This document shows positions 32,530 to 43,608 of a stretch of DNA of 64,000 bases, one piece after another. The position numbers and the translations under genes are program-made. The notes under the pieces are model-generated. The model did no database searches and was not told the DNA's origin. It saw only the letters and a program-made list of their open reading frames with translations. How positions within the stretch are numbered: the stretch's first letter is position 1; every line of letters begins with the position of its first letter. The DNA comes from Cylicocyclus nassatus (lineage: Eukaryota; Nematoda; Chromadorea; Rhabditida; Strongylidae), in contig CATQJL010000316.1 of the NCBI GenBank assembly GCA_958299035.1, positions 37,079,441 to 37,143,440 on the forward strand, given 5' to 3'.

Positions 32530-34808
32530 ATTTATTTATTTATTTATTTATTTGGTACGCCCGAAGGCGTGCTTCGTACAACCCGAACAATTCTCAAAAC
32601 AACCGGAGTAAGCTAGACAAAACACAAAAAAAAAGGAAGAAAATAACAACATCGTGGTACCGTAATAATGAATCGGTCATCCGCATCTAACGTGATTTAC
32701 TTTGCACTCAGTGGAAGGAGGAGCATTCAAAGCTCAGAGACGCAAATAAAGGCAAGAAACAATGTAAAAAATCAAAAATATTGATCAACCCTCTCCCACC
32801 CCCTCAAGACAACCACATGAAGCCCTGGGGACGGACCAGAAGCTCGGCGCCCGGCTATACTGGCAGCCCCCCCCCCCCCCAGACTAGCCGAAACGGGTGC
32901 ACTGGCAGGGGGCAGCCAGTACCACCGCCCGCCGATTCTCCCGCTCCTCCCCACAGACCCCCAATGGCTGACCGAAGAGGCGAAAGAAAGCAGAGCAATA
33001 TCAAAAGTATCCACAGGAGTAGCATCACAACCATTGTAGTGCAAAGAAAAAAATCCAGAAAGACCAGATCACAATCTTCAAGAAAAATCACTCGAAGATC
33101 CGAAAGAGGAAAATGAGACGAGAGACTATTTAGTCAACAAAAAATACTGAACCCAAACTGTGAGGTTCATAAAAGAGGTAGGAAAAGTGAGAGAGGTACT
33201 TTAACCTCGCTTACTGCAGGTCGGAAAACTAAACTATACAACTAGTGAAACTAATGTGGAGAATGATCGAGGCAACAAACAAGAGAGCTATTCCACGTCC
33301 CGTATGCCTAGTACTTGCAGAATGTTCATTTTACGAATGGCGTTTTTGAAGCATGCTGAATTTTTTAAGCGTAAAAGAGTAGTTGGTAAACGTTCCAGCC
33401 ATTTAGCGACTCTGAAAAAGAACGAACTCGTACACCTGAGACGGTTTGAGCTGGGTAACTTTAGTCGAAAGGCAAAACCGCCGTGACACCCGTACACCGG
33501 ACGAAACGACCAATAGTTAGAGGGTCTCAGTCTAAGCTCGCCTCTAAGAAGTTTGAACGCTAAGATCAAGTCAGCTTCTACCCTTCTGTAGAAAAGACTC
33601 TTGAGGTTCAACTCGCGCAAACGAATCTTATAAGGGGGTAAATTTTGCGGATAGCCTGGGTCAGGGAAGGCGCAGTAATAGAGCACTCTAGTAAAAATCC
33701 TCTGTACATTCTCGATTTTATTAATCTCTTTGGAACGGTAAGGGCTCCATACAGGACCACAATATTCAAGTAATGGCAGAACAAACATTTTGAAAAGCTT
33801 GATCCAAAGAAAAATATCCGAGCTAATCACATTCCGAAAAAGACAATGCAAAACTCTCAAATCCTTGGCCGTCACTGCGTCAACATGGTTCTCAAAATTC
33901 AAGCCCTTGCCGACTAGAACGCCAAGGTCCCGCACTTCCCTGCCCGTTAACATGTTTCCTAGCTCATCGTTACAAACGTTCAATGTAAGAGGTCCAATAG
34001 GGAGGTGCTGACTTTTGCGAAAAATGAGTTTGAGATTCCAGAAATTGGTCCAGTGCAACATGCGTTCGACAGATTCCGTCAACGCCAGCTGAACTGCCTC
34101 TTTTTCTGTTTCACTATAAAAAGCAGTGACTCTGATGTCATCAGCGTATGCATGGACAAAAATTCTCGTATCCGTCTTTAGGAACGCAGGTAAATCATAC
34201 GTATAAATGAGAAAAAGTATGGGCGACAGTATCCCTCCCTGCGGAACGCCCGATAAGCATTCCCTAGGGTAAGAAAAGTCTTGAGAGAAGGGCACTATCA
34301 TCTTTCTGTCCGTGAGATAAGAACGGAACCAATCCAGCAGATTTCCTTCTATGCCTATACTCCGCAATTTACCTAAAAGGCACTCGTGACAAACAGTGTC
34401 AAAAGTTTTACTAAGGTCAAAATAAACTACATCCACACCTTTCCCGTCACCTAGTGCCTTATTCCAAAGATGCAAGCAGTCTATCAACTGTGAGCAGGTG
34501 GAGGATCTTGCTAAGAACCCGTGCTGTTCTATGGGAATAAGGTTCAAGTGATCAAACCATTCGAGCAGATGTTTCTTAATGATCCTCTCAAGAACTTTTA
34601 GTGATGCAGGGAGGATACTGATCGGGAGGTAATTGGTGACAGTGGTAGACTCTTTCCCTTTTGGGATCGGAGTCACCACTGCAGCCTTCCAAGGTTTAGG
34701 TACCTGATGATATACGATATTCGTTATATCGTTGGAGAAATGATGGAAGATTGTGCCCGTTGAGAAATTGGGAAGTACATCTGCCTCTAACAGAGATGTT
34801 GTATCTGC
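32530..34808 (-). mobile_element. 5'-truncated CR1-like LINE
   Basis: Read on the minus strand it holds a reverse-transcriptase frame (33288-34808), a 3' UTR, a small hairpin ACGCC-CGAA-GGCGT (32557-32570) and an (AAAT)n tail (TTTA units at 32530-32553). This is the usual end of CR1/L2-type retroposons. The endonuclease half is missing, as expected from incomplete target-primed reverse transcription. The GC-rich proline/arginine frame on the opposite strand (32781-33116) is a shadow in its 3' UTR. Confidence 0.85.
33288..34808 (-). pseudogene. CR1-like reverse transcriptase fragment
   Basis: The frame is open for 506 codons to its stop. Visible reverse-transcriptase features are the entry segment (KPWKAAVVTPIPKGKES), fingers (HGFLARSSTCSQL), motif A (VYFDLSKTFDTV, catalytic Asp present), motif B (SGVPQGGILSPILF), motif C AYADDI (catalytic DD present), and a CR1-type C-terminal region (YPQNLPPYKIRLRELNLKSL). 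An in-frame stop just upstream of 34808 and the absent endonuclease mark it as truncated. The intact RT core over 500 codons suggests a fairly young insertion. Confidence 0.85.
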
Positions 34809-35066
34809 TTATCGTCTTCTCATAATACGCGAATGTTACATAAATTTTGAAGTCCGCAGTGCAATCAGATACAACATTATACGTGTTCAAAGGATTGGTC
34901 TCGGTAGTCTCCAAGTTGACAGTCTGATGGAAAAGATGTGTGCTCGAACAAAAATTATGAGGCAGTCGGGTACTTTTCCGTTATTCGGACCCTTTTTTTT
35001 TCAAAGAAAGATTGCTTCTATCCTTGTACCATATTCTCTCGCAGCTTCACAGGAAAGAGTGTCAAC

Positions 35067-35298
35067 CAGGGGCTGGCACCAGCTGGCACGGGGCAAGCTG
35101 GATATCGTATTTGGGTCAAAAAGCAAAGGAAATATCGTTTTTGTCAAATTGAGACGTTTTTTTTAGTCGACGTTTCGTTTTTTGGAGGGATTATTAGGGA
35201 TTTTGGTCTGGCGTCAAAGGGGACTTCGTAAAAATTAGCAAATTTCAAGGGGGACTTCGTTTTGAAAATTCCCTGGTGCCAGCTCGTGCCGAGCCCTG
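35067..35298. mobile_element. hAT MITE family copy with perfect 8-bp duplication
   Basis: The 232-bp element starts CAGGGGCTGGCACC and ends GCTCGTGCCGAGCCCTG. It is flanked by GTGTCAAC on both sides (35059-35066, 35299-35306). It is the clearest member for defining the family. Confidence 0.9.
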
Positions 35299-36069
35299 GT
35301 GTCAACCTTCTGCCACGTGTTAAAAAAATTTGACATGTCATCTGCATGTTTGACAGGTTTCACCAAGAGTTTGTGTTACCCTACCTAGCGATGTAGTTTC
35401 AATTTGTTTTTTTAGTTAATTTTGACCTCATTTCAATCGAATAGTTTCAAAATGAACATTGTCATAATAACGACGATATACTTTTATCGATGAACAGTCT
35501 AGCTTGCTCAGAATAGAGAAATTCCCTAGGATTCCGTCATTTGAAAGGCGAAATAAGCAGAAGCAAAGTACTATAAGCTATCATTTATTGCCTTTTCTAG
35601 CTAAATTCGCATAGTGAAAAAGGTTTGAAGAGAAAGACATTTTTGATCATTGCTGAAAGCAAGCAAGACATTTTAAATGAAGTCCATGATCGTCTTGCTC
35701 TTATGTTAAACAGTCGAACAGTTTCAAAATGATCACAATTCTCTTTTATATCACCGGAAATGATTTCGAAAAAAAAACATGTTAAAATGAATCAAAACGT
35801 GTCAATTCTTTCGTGACACGTGGCAAAAAGGCAGCCATCATAGAATCTATGAAAAATTATTCCTAGATTAAAGTACGTATAATATGAGAGGCTTTTAAAA
35901 TTGGGTCCGGATGACGGAAAAGTACCGAAAGTTGTTGATGTAAAAATGAGAAAAGTTTTAGGTTCAATGGACACGTAGATTACTCCCTGGTGAGTACAGA
36001 TTTCAGTTGGTACGATAGTGCGACAGCATATATTAATATCGAATGTACATGATGAACACAATAAAAGGT
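35299..36069. other. AT-rich, no supported gene
   Basis: No frame with splice support. From about 36000 it shares a diverged segment (GACAGCATATAYTA..., TTTACAG) with about 36550-36600, matching the 3' flank of the exon at 36070. Confidence 0.35.
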
Positions 36070-36210
36070 TTACAGCATACTGCGTGCTGCAGCTGCTGTC
36101 ATTAAAGCTTCTGTATGGACAATTGTGTCGAATTCGCCGATGATTGCTTCATCGGAAGGAGTGCATCTTATGCACACCATCGCTTGGAGATGCACCATGT
36201 CCTTGCAATA
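36070..36210 (-). CDS. Candidate terminal exon (paralogue 1)
   Basis: The minus-strand frame reads HLQAMVCIRCTPSDEAIIGE, then FDTIVHTEALMTAAAARSML, to TAA. The last third and the stop align with the exon at 37598 (same ending SML-stop and similar downstream sequence). Upstream, another frame (FDQLRRPYAEEDALRILLQG) looks equally coding-like, suggesting a frameshift or a short missed intron. Function is unknown. Confidence 0.3.
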   Translation of the reverse strand, partial: YCKDMVHLQAMVCIRCTPSDEAIIGEFDTIVHTEALMTAAAARSML

Positions 36211-36824
36211 ATATTCGTAGTGCATCCTCCTCAGCATACGGGCGACGAAGCTGGTCAAATTTCACTTTCTACCTTCATATAGAGATAACCCCATGATTTT
36301 AGAGATAAACCTATAATTTTAGCTATCTCAAGTGCTAAGGATCACAACTATCGACTTTTGCTGTGACGATAGCCAGGGCCAGGCAGTTTAGCACATTTAA
36401 GGCAGCCCGCCTTAACTTGAAGGTCGTTGTATTTTTAACAATGAGCTCAACATTTAGAATGAATGTGTGCGGCATGCGACGTTAACGAGATAATCTCAGC
36501 ACCACTGCTGCAATACTGAGTTCCCATTGTGACTGATGATTTTGTGACAGCATATACTATCGTCAAATGTTGAACACCATTAATGATTTACAGGGAGGGG
36601 GCTTTTTATACGATTGGGGACTTCGCACCTATCCTTCTCACCTGCCTTACACCTACTTCGCACCTCTCTCCCATGTAATGAGTCAGAGATTCCCCACTAC
36701 GGCTGGGAGAGGGGGGAGGGGAGGGGACTTTTTATACGAAGGCCCTCTGATCATCTTGACCTTTGGCGGTATGTCAGGATGCTATTATCACCACCAATAT
36801 CGATTACAGCGGGCATAAAAATCT

Positions 36825-37140
36825 TTTTCAATCAAAAATGTGGCTATACGTTAGACCATTTCGCATTTTACTGTGTTTCTTAGGACACAAATCTAATACA
36901 TCGCATTGTTCTTTTAGCATAATCTGGAGGAAAAAATGTGCTAAATAAACATTAAGGTATACAATTAATACAATCCACTTTTTGACCTTCTTTTAAGCAA
37001 AATTCTAGATGCTTCTATTTCTTTTCCTCCAGGTCATGCTAAAAGAGCAATGAGATGTATTACAAATGTATCCTAAGAAAATTTCACAGTAAAATGCAAA
37101 ATGTTCTAACGTATAGCTGCACTTTCATGAAAAAGGGGTG
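36825..37140. repeat. Imperfect inverted repeat, arms about 115 bp
   Basis: The left arm (about 36825-36940) and right arm (about 37018-37140) match at roughly 80%. They share TATACGTTAGA.CATTT.GCATTTTACTG and CTTTTAGCAT.ACCTGGAGGAAAA-like words. It is probably a relic foldback. No clear target duplication. Confidence 0.65.
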
Positions 37141-37597
37141 TCTTTCCAGAGGGAACTGCAGATGACTTCAATGGAAAAGAGGAACCTGAAATCACCATGC
37201 GCGATGTAAGATTCATGCGTAGTTTGTTTTTTGGCACAGACGAAATCTACAATTTTGCCTCCAGTCAATTCATCTAGCACATCTGGCAGCTATTTTTGTA
37301 TTACAGTGTTGTTTTTCTTCAACAAAAGGCTTTTCAGTGTATGAGCCTTCAAATTTTTTTCCTAATTTCGCGATACTGCAAAAGCCGTTCTAGGTGATTC
37401 GTATTTTATGGTATGGAGCCAGCAGACCCATATTTGGTATAGCACCAATATTGGATTGTTGTCAAAAGGTCAGGATATATGGGAGCAATCTTATGAAAAG
37501 TCCCTCCCTCTTCCCACAATATACAAGACGCGGACATGCGAGCCGTTCACACCTCGCGTCTTAGAATTGCTCATCGTATGAAAGTCACTCACCCGAT

Positions 37598-37733
37598 TTA
37601 CAGCATACTGTGCTGCTGTATTTTTTCATATTCTGTAAGGACAGATTCTAACACTCTGATAATCGTTTCAAACGCCTCACCATCGCCCAAGCATACACCA
37701 AGATCTTTTAACACTGTTTGTGATCCGCTTCAG
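37598..37733 (-). CDS. Candidate terminal exon (paralogue 2)
   Basis: The minus-strand frame QTVLKDLGVCLGDGEAFETI, then IRVLESVLTEYEKIQQHSML, runs to TAA. It resembles the exon at 36070. An acceptor-like tttactag lies at 37753, but an in-frame TGA falls between it and this frame, so the true start, or whether it is a pseudogene, is open. Confidence 0.3.
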
Positions 37734-38167
37734 GAGCAAGTCTGCGAGTGAGCTAGTAAAGTTTTTTTTCCATGAATTTCAATTTCTGAAATATGTTGTC
37801 ATTTGTTTATCGATAATCAAGTATTGTCTTTGGACTCAATCAACTGATCTTCGTATTATTTGGTTACCGCCATCACCATCAGAGTGTGTTGAAGTTCTCA
37901 TTACAAGCTGCCCGTCAACAGTGCAAATGCTTCTGACCCTCTAAGTAATAAATTCTGGATGAACGCCACAATACTTTTCTTTCACAAAGACCCAAAACCT
38001 TACTCATTTCAGTCAGCGAGCCCTATACTGCACATTGGTTCCCCATTTTTATCTATCTTGAGACATGGCTGCATCGTTTTAATAGATAGGAAATATAATT
38101 ACTCATATAGGAATGATAACTGTTTGAGAATTCCCCATGTTTCATACTATGATTAAGGCAATCAAAA

Positions 38168-38458
38168 TGGATATGTCGCCGTATTCGTTTCCGTCGGCTG
38201 GTTCGTGCCAGGATAGTGACACCCCAGTGTCCAAACCCAGAAGAACGTCTAGAAGACCTTAATCCGGACCACAAGGATACAACCTCCTCTCAAAGCCAAA
38301 CATTAAAACAAGCACCCACCTCAATTGCAATGCACCGTCTCTATCGCGCTCCGCACGGCATGAGGTTTGCGCGGTCCCGCGACGAAAGCTACAGTCATCA
38401 AAGACGAAATTGCGTCATGCCAACAAACCTTGGTTGTGGTTTTGGTATTCTTTCGTGA
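38168..38458 (+). CDS. Candidate exon(s), GC-rich
   Basis: Two overlapping plus-strand frames look coding-like. One begins ATG at 38168 (MDMSPYSFPSAGSCQDSDTP, 31 codons). The other spans about 38216-38458 (CPNPEERLEDLNPDHKD, then HGMRFARSRDESYSHQRR) to TGA. A cag acceptor at 38215 could start the second. The GC content is well above the flanks. No family is recognised. Confidence 0.25.
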   Translation, partial: WICRRIRFRRLVRARIVTPQCPNPEERLEDLNPDHKDTTSSQSQTLKQAPTSIAMHRLYRAPHGMRFARSRDESYSHQRRNCVMPTNLGCGFGILS

Positions 38459-39588
38459 TTTCTTAAGAATTGCGTCGGTTTTGTGTTTGCTTTCTTGTTC
38501 TTGTCTTCACCCGAGCCACATCTCTCTTTCACCACTTGAAACATTCATTTTTTCCCATATTTTTCTCCTACTTGGCCACAAAAAACTCGTATTTCGCAAC
38601 TTTTCCTACTCACACACACTCTCCTCTCGCATTCTTTCTATCTATCTCACATCAACTCACTCTTTCCTCAGTCACTCATGCTCCTAAATTATTCTCTATT
38701 TGACTTGTTCTAGCCGCCCCTTAAGTATTCCAGCTCATTTTACCGAAATTACCAATTGACCTTCAGTAATACTTTCAATCACCTCATTCTGATCATCCAC
38801 TCGCGCCCATTCTCTTTTTCTCCTTCTCTTCATCCTTCTTCAACTTTTAATATCTTGTGTGTACATACATCGTGGCGCAGTACATCGTACCCCCTTTTTG
38901 CTTTTTCACGTAATAGCACATCACCACAGCGTTCATGGTTGACGTGTATAAGAAGACGATCGAGAGGGGAGAGCCGGTCCCAAAAAGGACAGCGCGCATG
39001 CGTTTTGCAGACATCCCCGTTCTTACTCGAAATCGAGATCATCGAAACCGGAGCGGTATAGTTAGCAACTGGAACCTTCGGTGTCTGTGATCAATTACAT
39101 TGTACTAATCTGAAAAGGAGCTTACTTGAATACCCGATAAAAATCGACTTTACACCGGAACTTTTTCTAGTTAGTAATTATACGGCGACTTACCCTCCAC
39201 ATAGAACTTATTCTCAACAGCTTCCCAACTCGATTTCGTAAACCTAAATATCATATATATATATATATATCTACCTAAATCTAATATCTAATCTCAACTT
39301 TTCTACGAAGGAAATTTCTGAAGTCCAGTGTATAAGAATAATAGTTTCATGTCTTTAATCAGTATCTGCGGCTTCAACTGTGTACAATTTTATCTTTATC
39401 GAAAACACACACACAACACAGTGGCAATTCATTCGATTTACAGCCACATTACAACCAAAAAATGCCTTTATCCGACTCATTCAACAAATCCACATCTAAC
39501 GATAAGTTCCACTTTAGCCATTCGTTTCATCACCATGTGCCCTTCCATGCCAACTCACGTACTGCTCTATCCATAAATTGCCTGATAT
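38459..39588. other. Pyrimidine-rich stretch and AT microsatellite
   Basis: 38459-38860 is strongly T/C-rich on the plus strand. (AT)9 lies at 39253-39270. No supported gene. Confidence 0.4.
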
Positions 39589-40070
39589 ATGATTTTTCCA
39601 ACACGTATCTCTCAACTTCAAACTGAGGGAATGGATCAAGAAGGATTTCACACAGAGATTTTCAAAGCTAGCCAATCTTGGATAACCAGGTTCAAAAGCA
39701 GCTGTGCGGCTGTGTCCCCAGAAGTCATCCCATTTTGCTCAAAGAAGAATTTCTCGAGGAGGGCAGAAACTGCGGAGAACGCGCGCGCATTTGTTATGAA
39801 AGTTAGAAAAGGTAGAAAACAAGTTACATGTTTTGAAAGTAAAGTTTCTATTGTGCAGGGAAGGAAACTTGGTCCGCGGCTACTATATGTAACGCCGATC
39901 AGAACGCATTCCTAAAGAAGATACACACGGCACGCTCGCTAGCTCCGAAAGGCCTGAAAAAAGTAGAAAGAGTCGTGCAATCAACATCGGCAATAAAGCA
40001 CTCCTTCACAATTATGCCACTTATCTACGCGGATGGACATCTTCCGAAAAAGATATACGTTTTGCTTCAG
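39589..40070 (+). pseudogene. Tc5-like (pogo/Tigger superfamily) transposase fragment
   Basis: Exon 39589-39811 and exon 39859-40070 join in phase across a 47-bp intron (gtagaa...ttgtgcag). The first holds part of a CENP-B-type helix-turn-helix (GFHTEIFKASQSWITRFK). The second opens the DDE catalytic domain, with the first acidic residue in CNADQNAF and the conserved run HSFTIMPLIYADGHL. Later catalytic residues are missing; after 40070 the frame stops or meets a donor-like gtatag. The N-terminal HTH is also absent. It is a remnant of the autonomous element class whose TNA duplications match the CAAGGG MITEs in this window. Confidence 0.65.
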
Positions 40071-41432
40071 GTATAGCGTATGCGAACAGCTTTGCGACGT
40101 CCCAAATTTAATAATGGCAGGAGAATAGTGGAACCTTTCCAAGCAGTGGAATTCTGCAGACGCCGAATCTGAAATTAGATCAAACACAACCCATATTATG
40201 AATAAAATGCCCTGTTAGATTGGGTGCGAACTTGTGTAGGTTCCGCCCAGGGCCCGGCAGGAGGTTGCATTTTCAATTTTTGAAAACGATGTCCTCTTTG
40301 ACACCCATAATTCTTACGACTTCCCCTTTGACGCCTACTGCCCCTTCCCTCACCCCCTCCCTCCCACCCCCGCCCGAGAATGTTCTTCTATGTCACCCTT
40401 GAAGTGCACTTCGCATTCCAAAAGCGTAAAGTTCTACAACGATAATCTGTAAATACACAGATAGCCTTATGCTCCCGACTGACTTCGCCCATATATTGTC
40501 CAGAAGATGATGAGAACTGGCACCTGTGTAACTTCTAGAGAAATTCACTCATGGTAACGGTTGCGTGAAGCGTACTCTTACATTTTCATTATTTGACAAA
40601 ACTACCATATTGAAACGATAGATGTAACGGCAAGTCTTTACCACAGTAGTTGACAATAAACTGGGTAATCTTTAACTCACCGCATACGATTTTTATAAAG
40701 AGGGCAGATATTGAAAGTAGAAATCTTTACAGTCCGCTCAGACAAACCGGGATCCCTGTATTTTCTTGAAGAGGAAGCTAGGTTGTCATGTCATTCACTG
40801 GGACGCAAGAGCAATAGCGCTTGTGCGCGACGCGACCATGCGCAATCCGTATGGTATGTGAAGGATGCTCTCACCTTCAAACCCTGAAGAACGAAATTTT
40901 CAAGCTAAGTGGAAGAAATGTGAGCTGCGAAGAGAGACAGAAAGAGTTAAATATGACCCGAATAGGGAAACAAAATGTGCACAACCATTAAAATTCAAAA
41001 TTACCAAACAAAAGACGAACAAAAAAGTTTTGTCAAATCCTTTCACAGTTGGGACTGATCGTAAAAGCATCTCGAAATCTAATAACTGTGATGAAGCTAC
41101 ATGGTGCACGGATCCGCATAGTGCTTGAGCAACTTTCAGCGATTCCAAAGCACTTCTCGCTGGAAGTTCATTCCAAAGTTGTAGATACCTAGCAACTTCA
41201 CAGACGAACGCAGCGGAGTTGACCTAAAACAACTCAAATCGTAGGCTAGCCGTCACCATACACTGCTAAACATCAGAAAATGGAAACGATGATGTTAGTT
41301 CCTTATTGAGCACATTATAAGATCGTTTTACATAAAAATTCATCAAACAGGTCGCAAATCCGCAGAATGCAATAGGTGACAACAGTGAATTACATTAAAG
41401 ATAAGTTCAACCGCTCTCCTACCTTATGTCAA
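40071..41432. other. No supported gene; truncated hAT MITE start
   Basis: CAGGGCCCGGCAGG at 40248 begins a copy of the hAT MITE family, followed by GATGTCCTCTTTGACACC-like interior. Its right end is not recognisable. The plus frame at 40865-41128 is lysine-rich and unsupported. Confidence 0.4.
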
Positions 41433-41664
41433 TTACTGCAAAAGTCCGCGACGAACGACTTTTTCTTTGGCATCACTTTTGATGAAATCCACTTGCGAAT
41501 TGGCAGCATCTTTGACTGACTGCAGAAAAAAATTCGTTGGTTGTGATGACAATAAGCAAAATATGGCGCTTACATTGTCTCTATAAACTGGCGTTATCAA
41601 AAGTCCATGCGACTCCGACATATGTTGACGCTGCTTCCTGGCCAAAACATATTGTCGAACTTCA
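41433..41664 (-). CDS. Last two exons of an unknown gene
   Basis: Penultimate exon about 41574-41664 (EVRQYVLARKQRQHMSESHG ... VYRDN) ends GACAAT|gtaagc. A 54-bp intron (41520-41573) closes with tttttttctgcag, a classic nematode acceptor. The last exon 41433-41519 (SVKDAANSQVDFIKSDAKEK ... RRGLLQ) ends in TAA, phase 0. The exon start is uncertain (ctacag acceptor at 41665). Upstream exon-like pieces occur at 41891-42094 on the same strand but could not be joined in frame. Function is unknown. Confidence 0.55.
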
Positions 41665-43340
41665 CTGTAGCTGACTTTGTAAGACAGAAAAGACGTTTAG
41701 GTTGATCATATGGTAAAAGGAATTCGATGAATGCATCGCAAAATCAATGAGGTAAAGTCCGGGAAAAACCAGGGAAAAGGAATCTACCGGGTAGTCGTAC
41801 CTATACGCCTACATACCGCACGATACTACAAAAACTATGTAGAGTGTCATAGTTCCGGGAGGTTTTGTCTTACCTAATGCATGGGAATCTTCACCAATTG
41901 AAGTGCAGGAAGTTGTAGTAGCCAAAGTTCATGTTGCTCTCCCTGCATGAAAAGCAGCATTTTATCTTCGATCCCCCAAAAAAGACAAAAGTAAGTATCA
42001 GGACTCTTTTCTTCCTACTGGACTCCTTCTTCAACACACTGTCTTCTTGTTTGTAGAAGCCGGCAACATTTGTTCTTGCACACATAACCTGCAAAAACCC
42101 GAAGTGAAAGCGAAATAAAGAATGACAAATACGAAGAAAGAAAAGTCAAACAGAATGATACAATGCAAAACAAGTAGAAAGCTTGAATTTAGTGCAGTGT
42201 TGACGACTGGAGCGCGCTTTCCAATCGAATGATCGTAATGCAAGATTTGTTAAGGGTCGTAGCTAAGAGATGCGCGAATGCTTTGAGACCACATTTGCAC
42301 TAGGAGTAACACCTTTGGGTTAGACCACACTTATGTGGAAAAATTCACATAATTATGTGAAGGCAGGCAGGGAGCAACCCCAGGTGGCTCCCAGATTGCG
42401 CGGGAGCAACCTAAATTAGAAAAACGCTTACCATTCTCTCTATTCACATAAGTTTTTCATTATTTTTCATACATCTTCTTTACCTCTCATTGCCCTTCTA
42501 CACACCAAATTTCGCGACCTATCATTGCCTGTACGATGCAAACGAGCTTATCATTTCATTTTCCCCTGTACATAAATCCCCGTTTGAATTTCCGCGTGCT
42601 GGAAAGGTGACTTTTGGAGCGTCAAATCGTACAGTTATCTGAAGTTTAAGTTCGTTAGGCGTCCAACAGCAGGGGAAGGTGGAGTGAACATATATATAAC
42701 TATCTATAGTACCGCTGCCACAACGAGACAGCCAAAGTTGGGGAGGAGGGGGAGGGGGAGGAGTTCCGTTTTTATCCAGGATTACGTTGCAGACTTTTTG
42801 TAGCTGCTGTAAGAGTATATGAATTATGCAAGTGATTTGTTTTCATCTACGAAAGTGAGAGTATTTTCGTGAATCCTAAAATAATTTTCTTGAACTGTAC
42901 AGCTTTGTTTTGGTATGGCTAATGCAAGGTTCTTTCACATTTTTGTCTCAGATAAGCTATACCGTTGCCAAAGTAAAGTGCACATTCGGTCATGCCTGAG
43001 GTTTTCCAAATTTTTCTTTTTTTCCGCTCTGAATGGCCAAGTCCTGCAGAGGAGAAATTTAAGAAAGAAAGGCTGCATGAATGTAGACACATTCGTGCAG
43101 CTTTTTCTCTCTCTGGTAAATAGCAGTCACCGGCGTTTGAAATTCCAAATTTGCAATCTTGCGCGTTCAAGACGACTAGTTGGCGCTTTTATTTCCGTTT
43201 CCCAAAACCAATTAGCTCTCCGCAAAGCAAACATCTGCGACACATATTTCTGAAGTTTGTAACTTTCTTGTTGATTTTTTTTGGGAGTAATCTTTGATGA
43301 TGTTGAAGTGAATAGCTTTTCAGTTTTTTCCGATTGTTCC
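41665..43340. other. Unresolved upstream exons and intergenic sequence
   Basis: Minus-strand acceptor gggtttttgcag near 42092 precedes a basic frame (ASTNKKTVLKKESSRKKR). Another acceptor tttcatgcag near 41949 starts a piece ending ATTAG|gtaaga. An 18-bp perfect palindrome TTCACATAATTATGTGAA is at 42344-42361. A purine-rich run is at about 42735-42762. Confidence 0.3.
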
Positions 43341-43437
43341 GGGGCCCCGTCCCAGACCCGAATTTAAGATTTCCCCTTTGTTCTTTGGGCCAAAAACGAT
43401 ATCCAGCTTGTGAAAGCGTAACCCCCGCCGGGCCCTG
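43341..43437. mobile_element. Internally deleted hAT MITE family copy
   Basis: About 97 bp with end CGCCGGGCCCTG and the diagnostic GGCCAAAAACGATATCCAGC (reverse orientation). The left end is degenerate and GTTCCG occurs on both sides. Confidence 0.6.
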
Positions 43438-43608
43438 GTTCCGCCGATACACCGGCAACATTGCTCATTGATGACTCTTGGACGGCCTTCAGGGACCATA
43501 CTGGTATAACTACGGCTATATCAGATGGTAAACAAGTCAAAGTGATGAACATTTCTCCCTCCACAACGTCACAAATTCAACCTTTAGAGGTGTATTTTTT
43601 CCTCCCAT

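Noticed and set aside
32781..33116. 111-codon proline/arginine-rich plus-strand frame
   Set aside because: It lies in the 3' UTR of the CR1-like LINE, antisense to it, and has no splice or family support.
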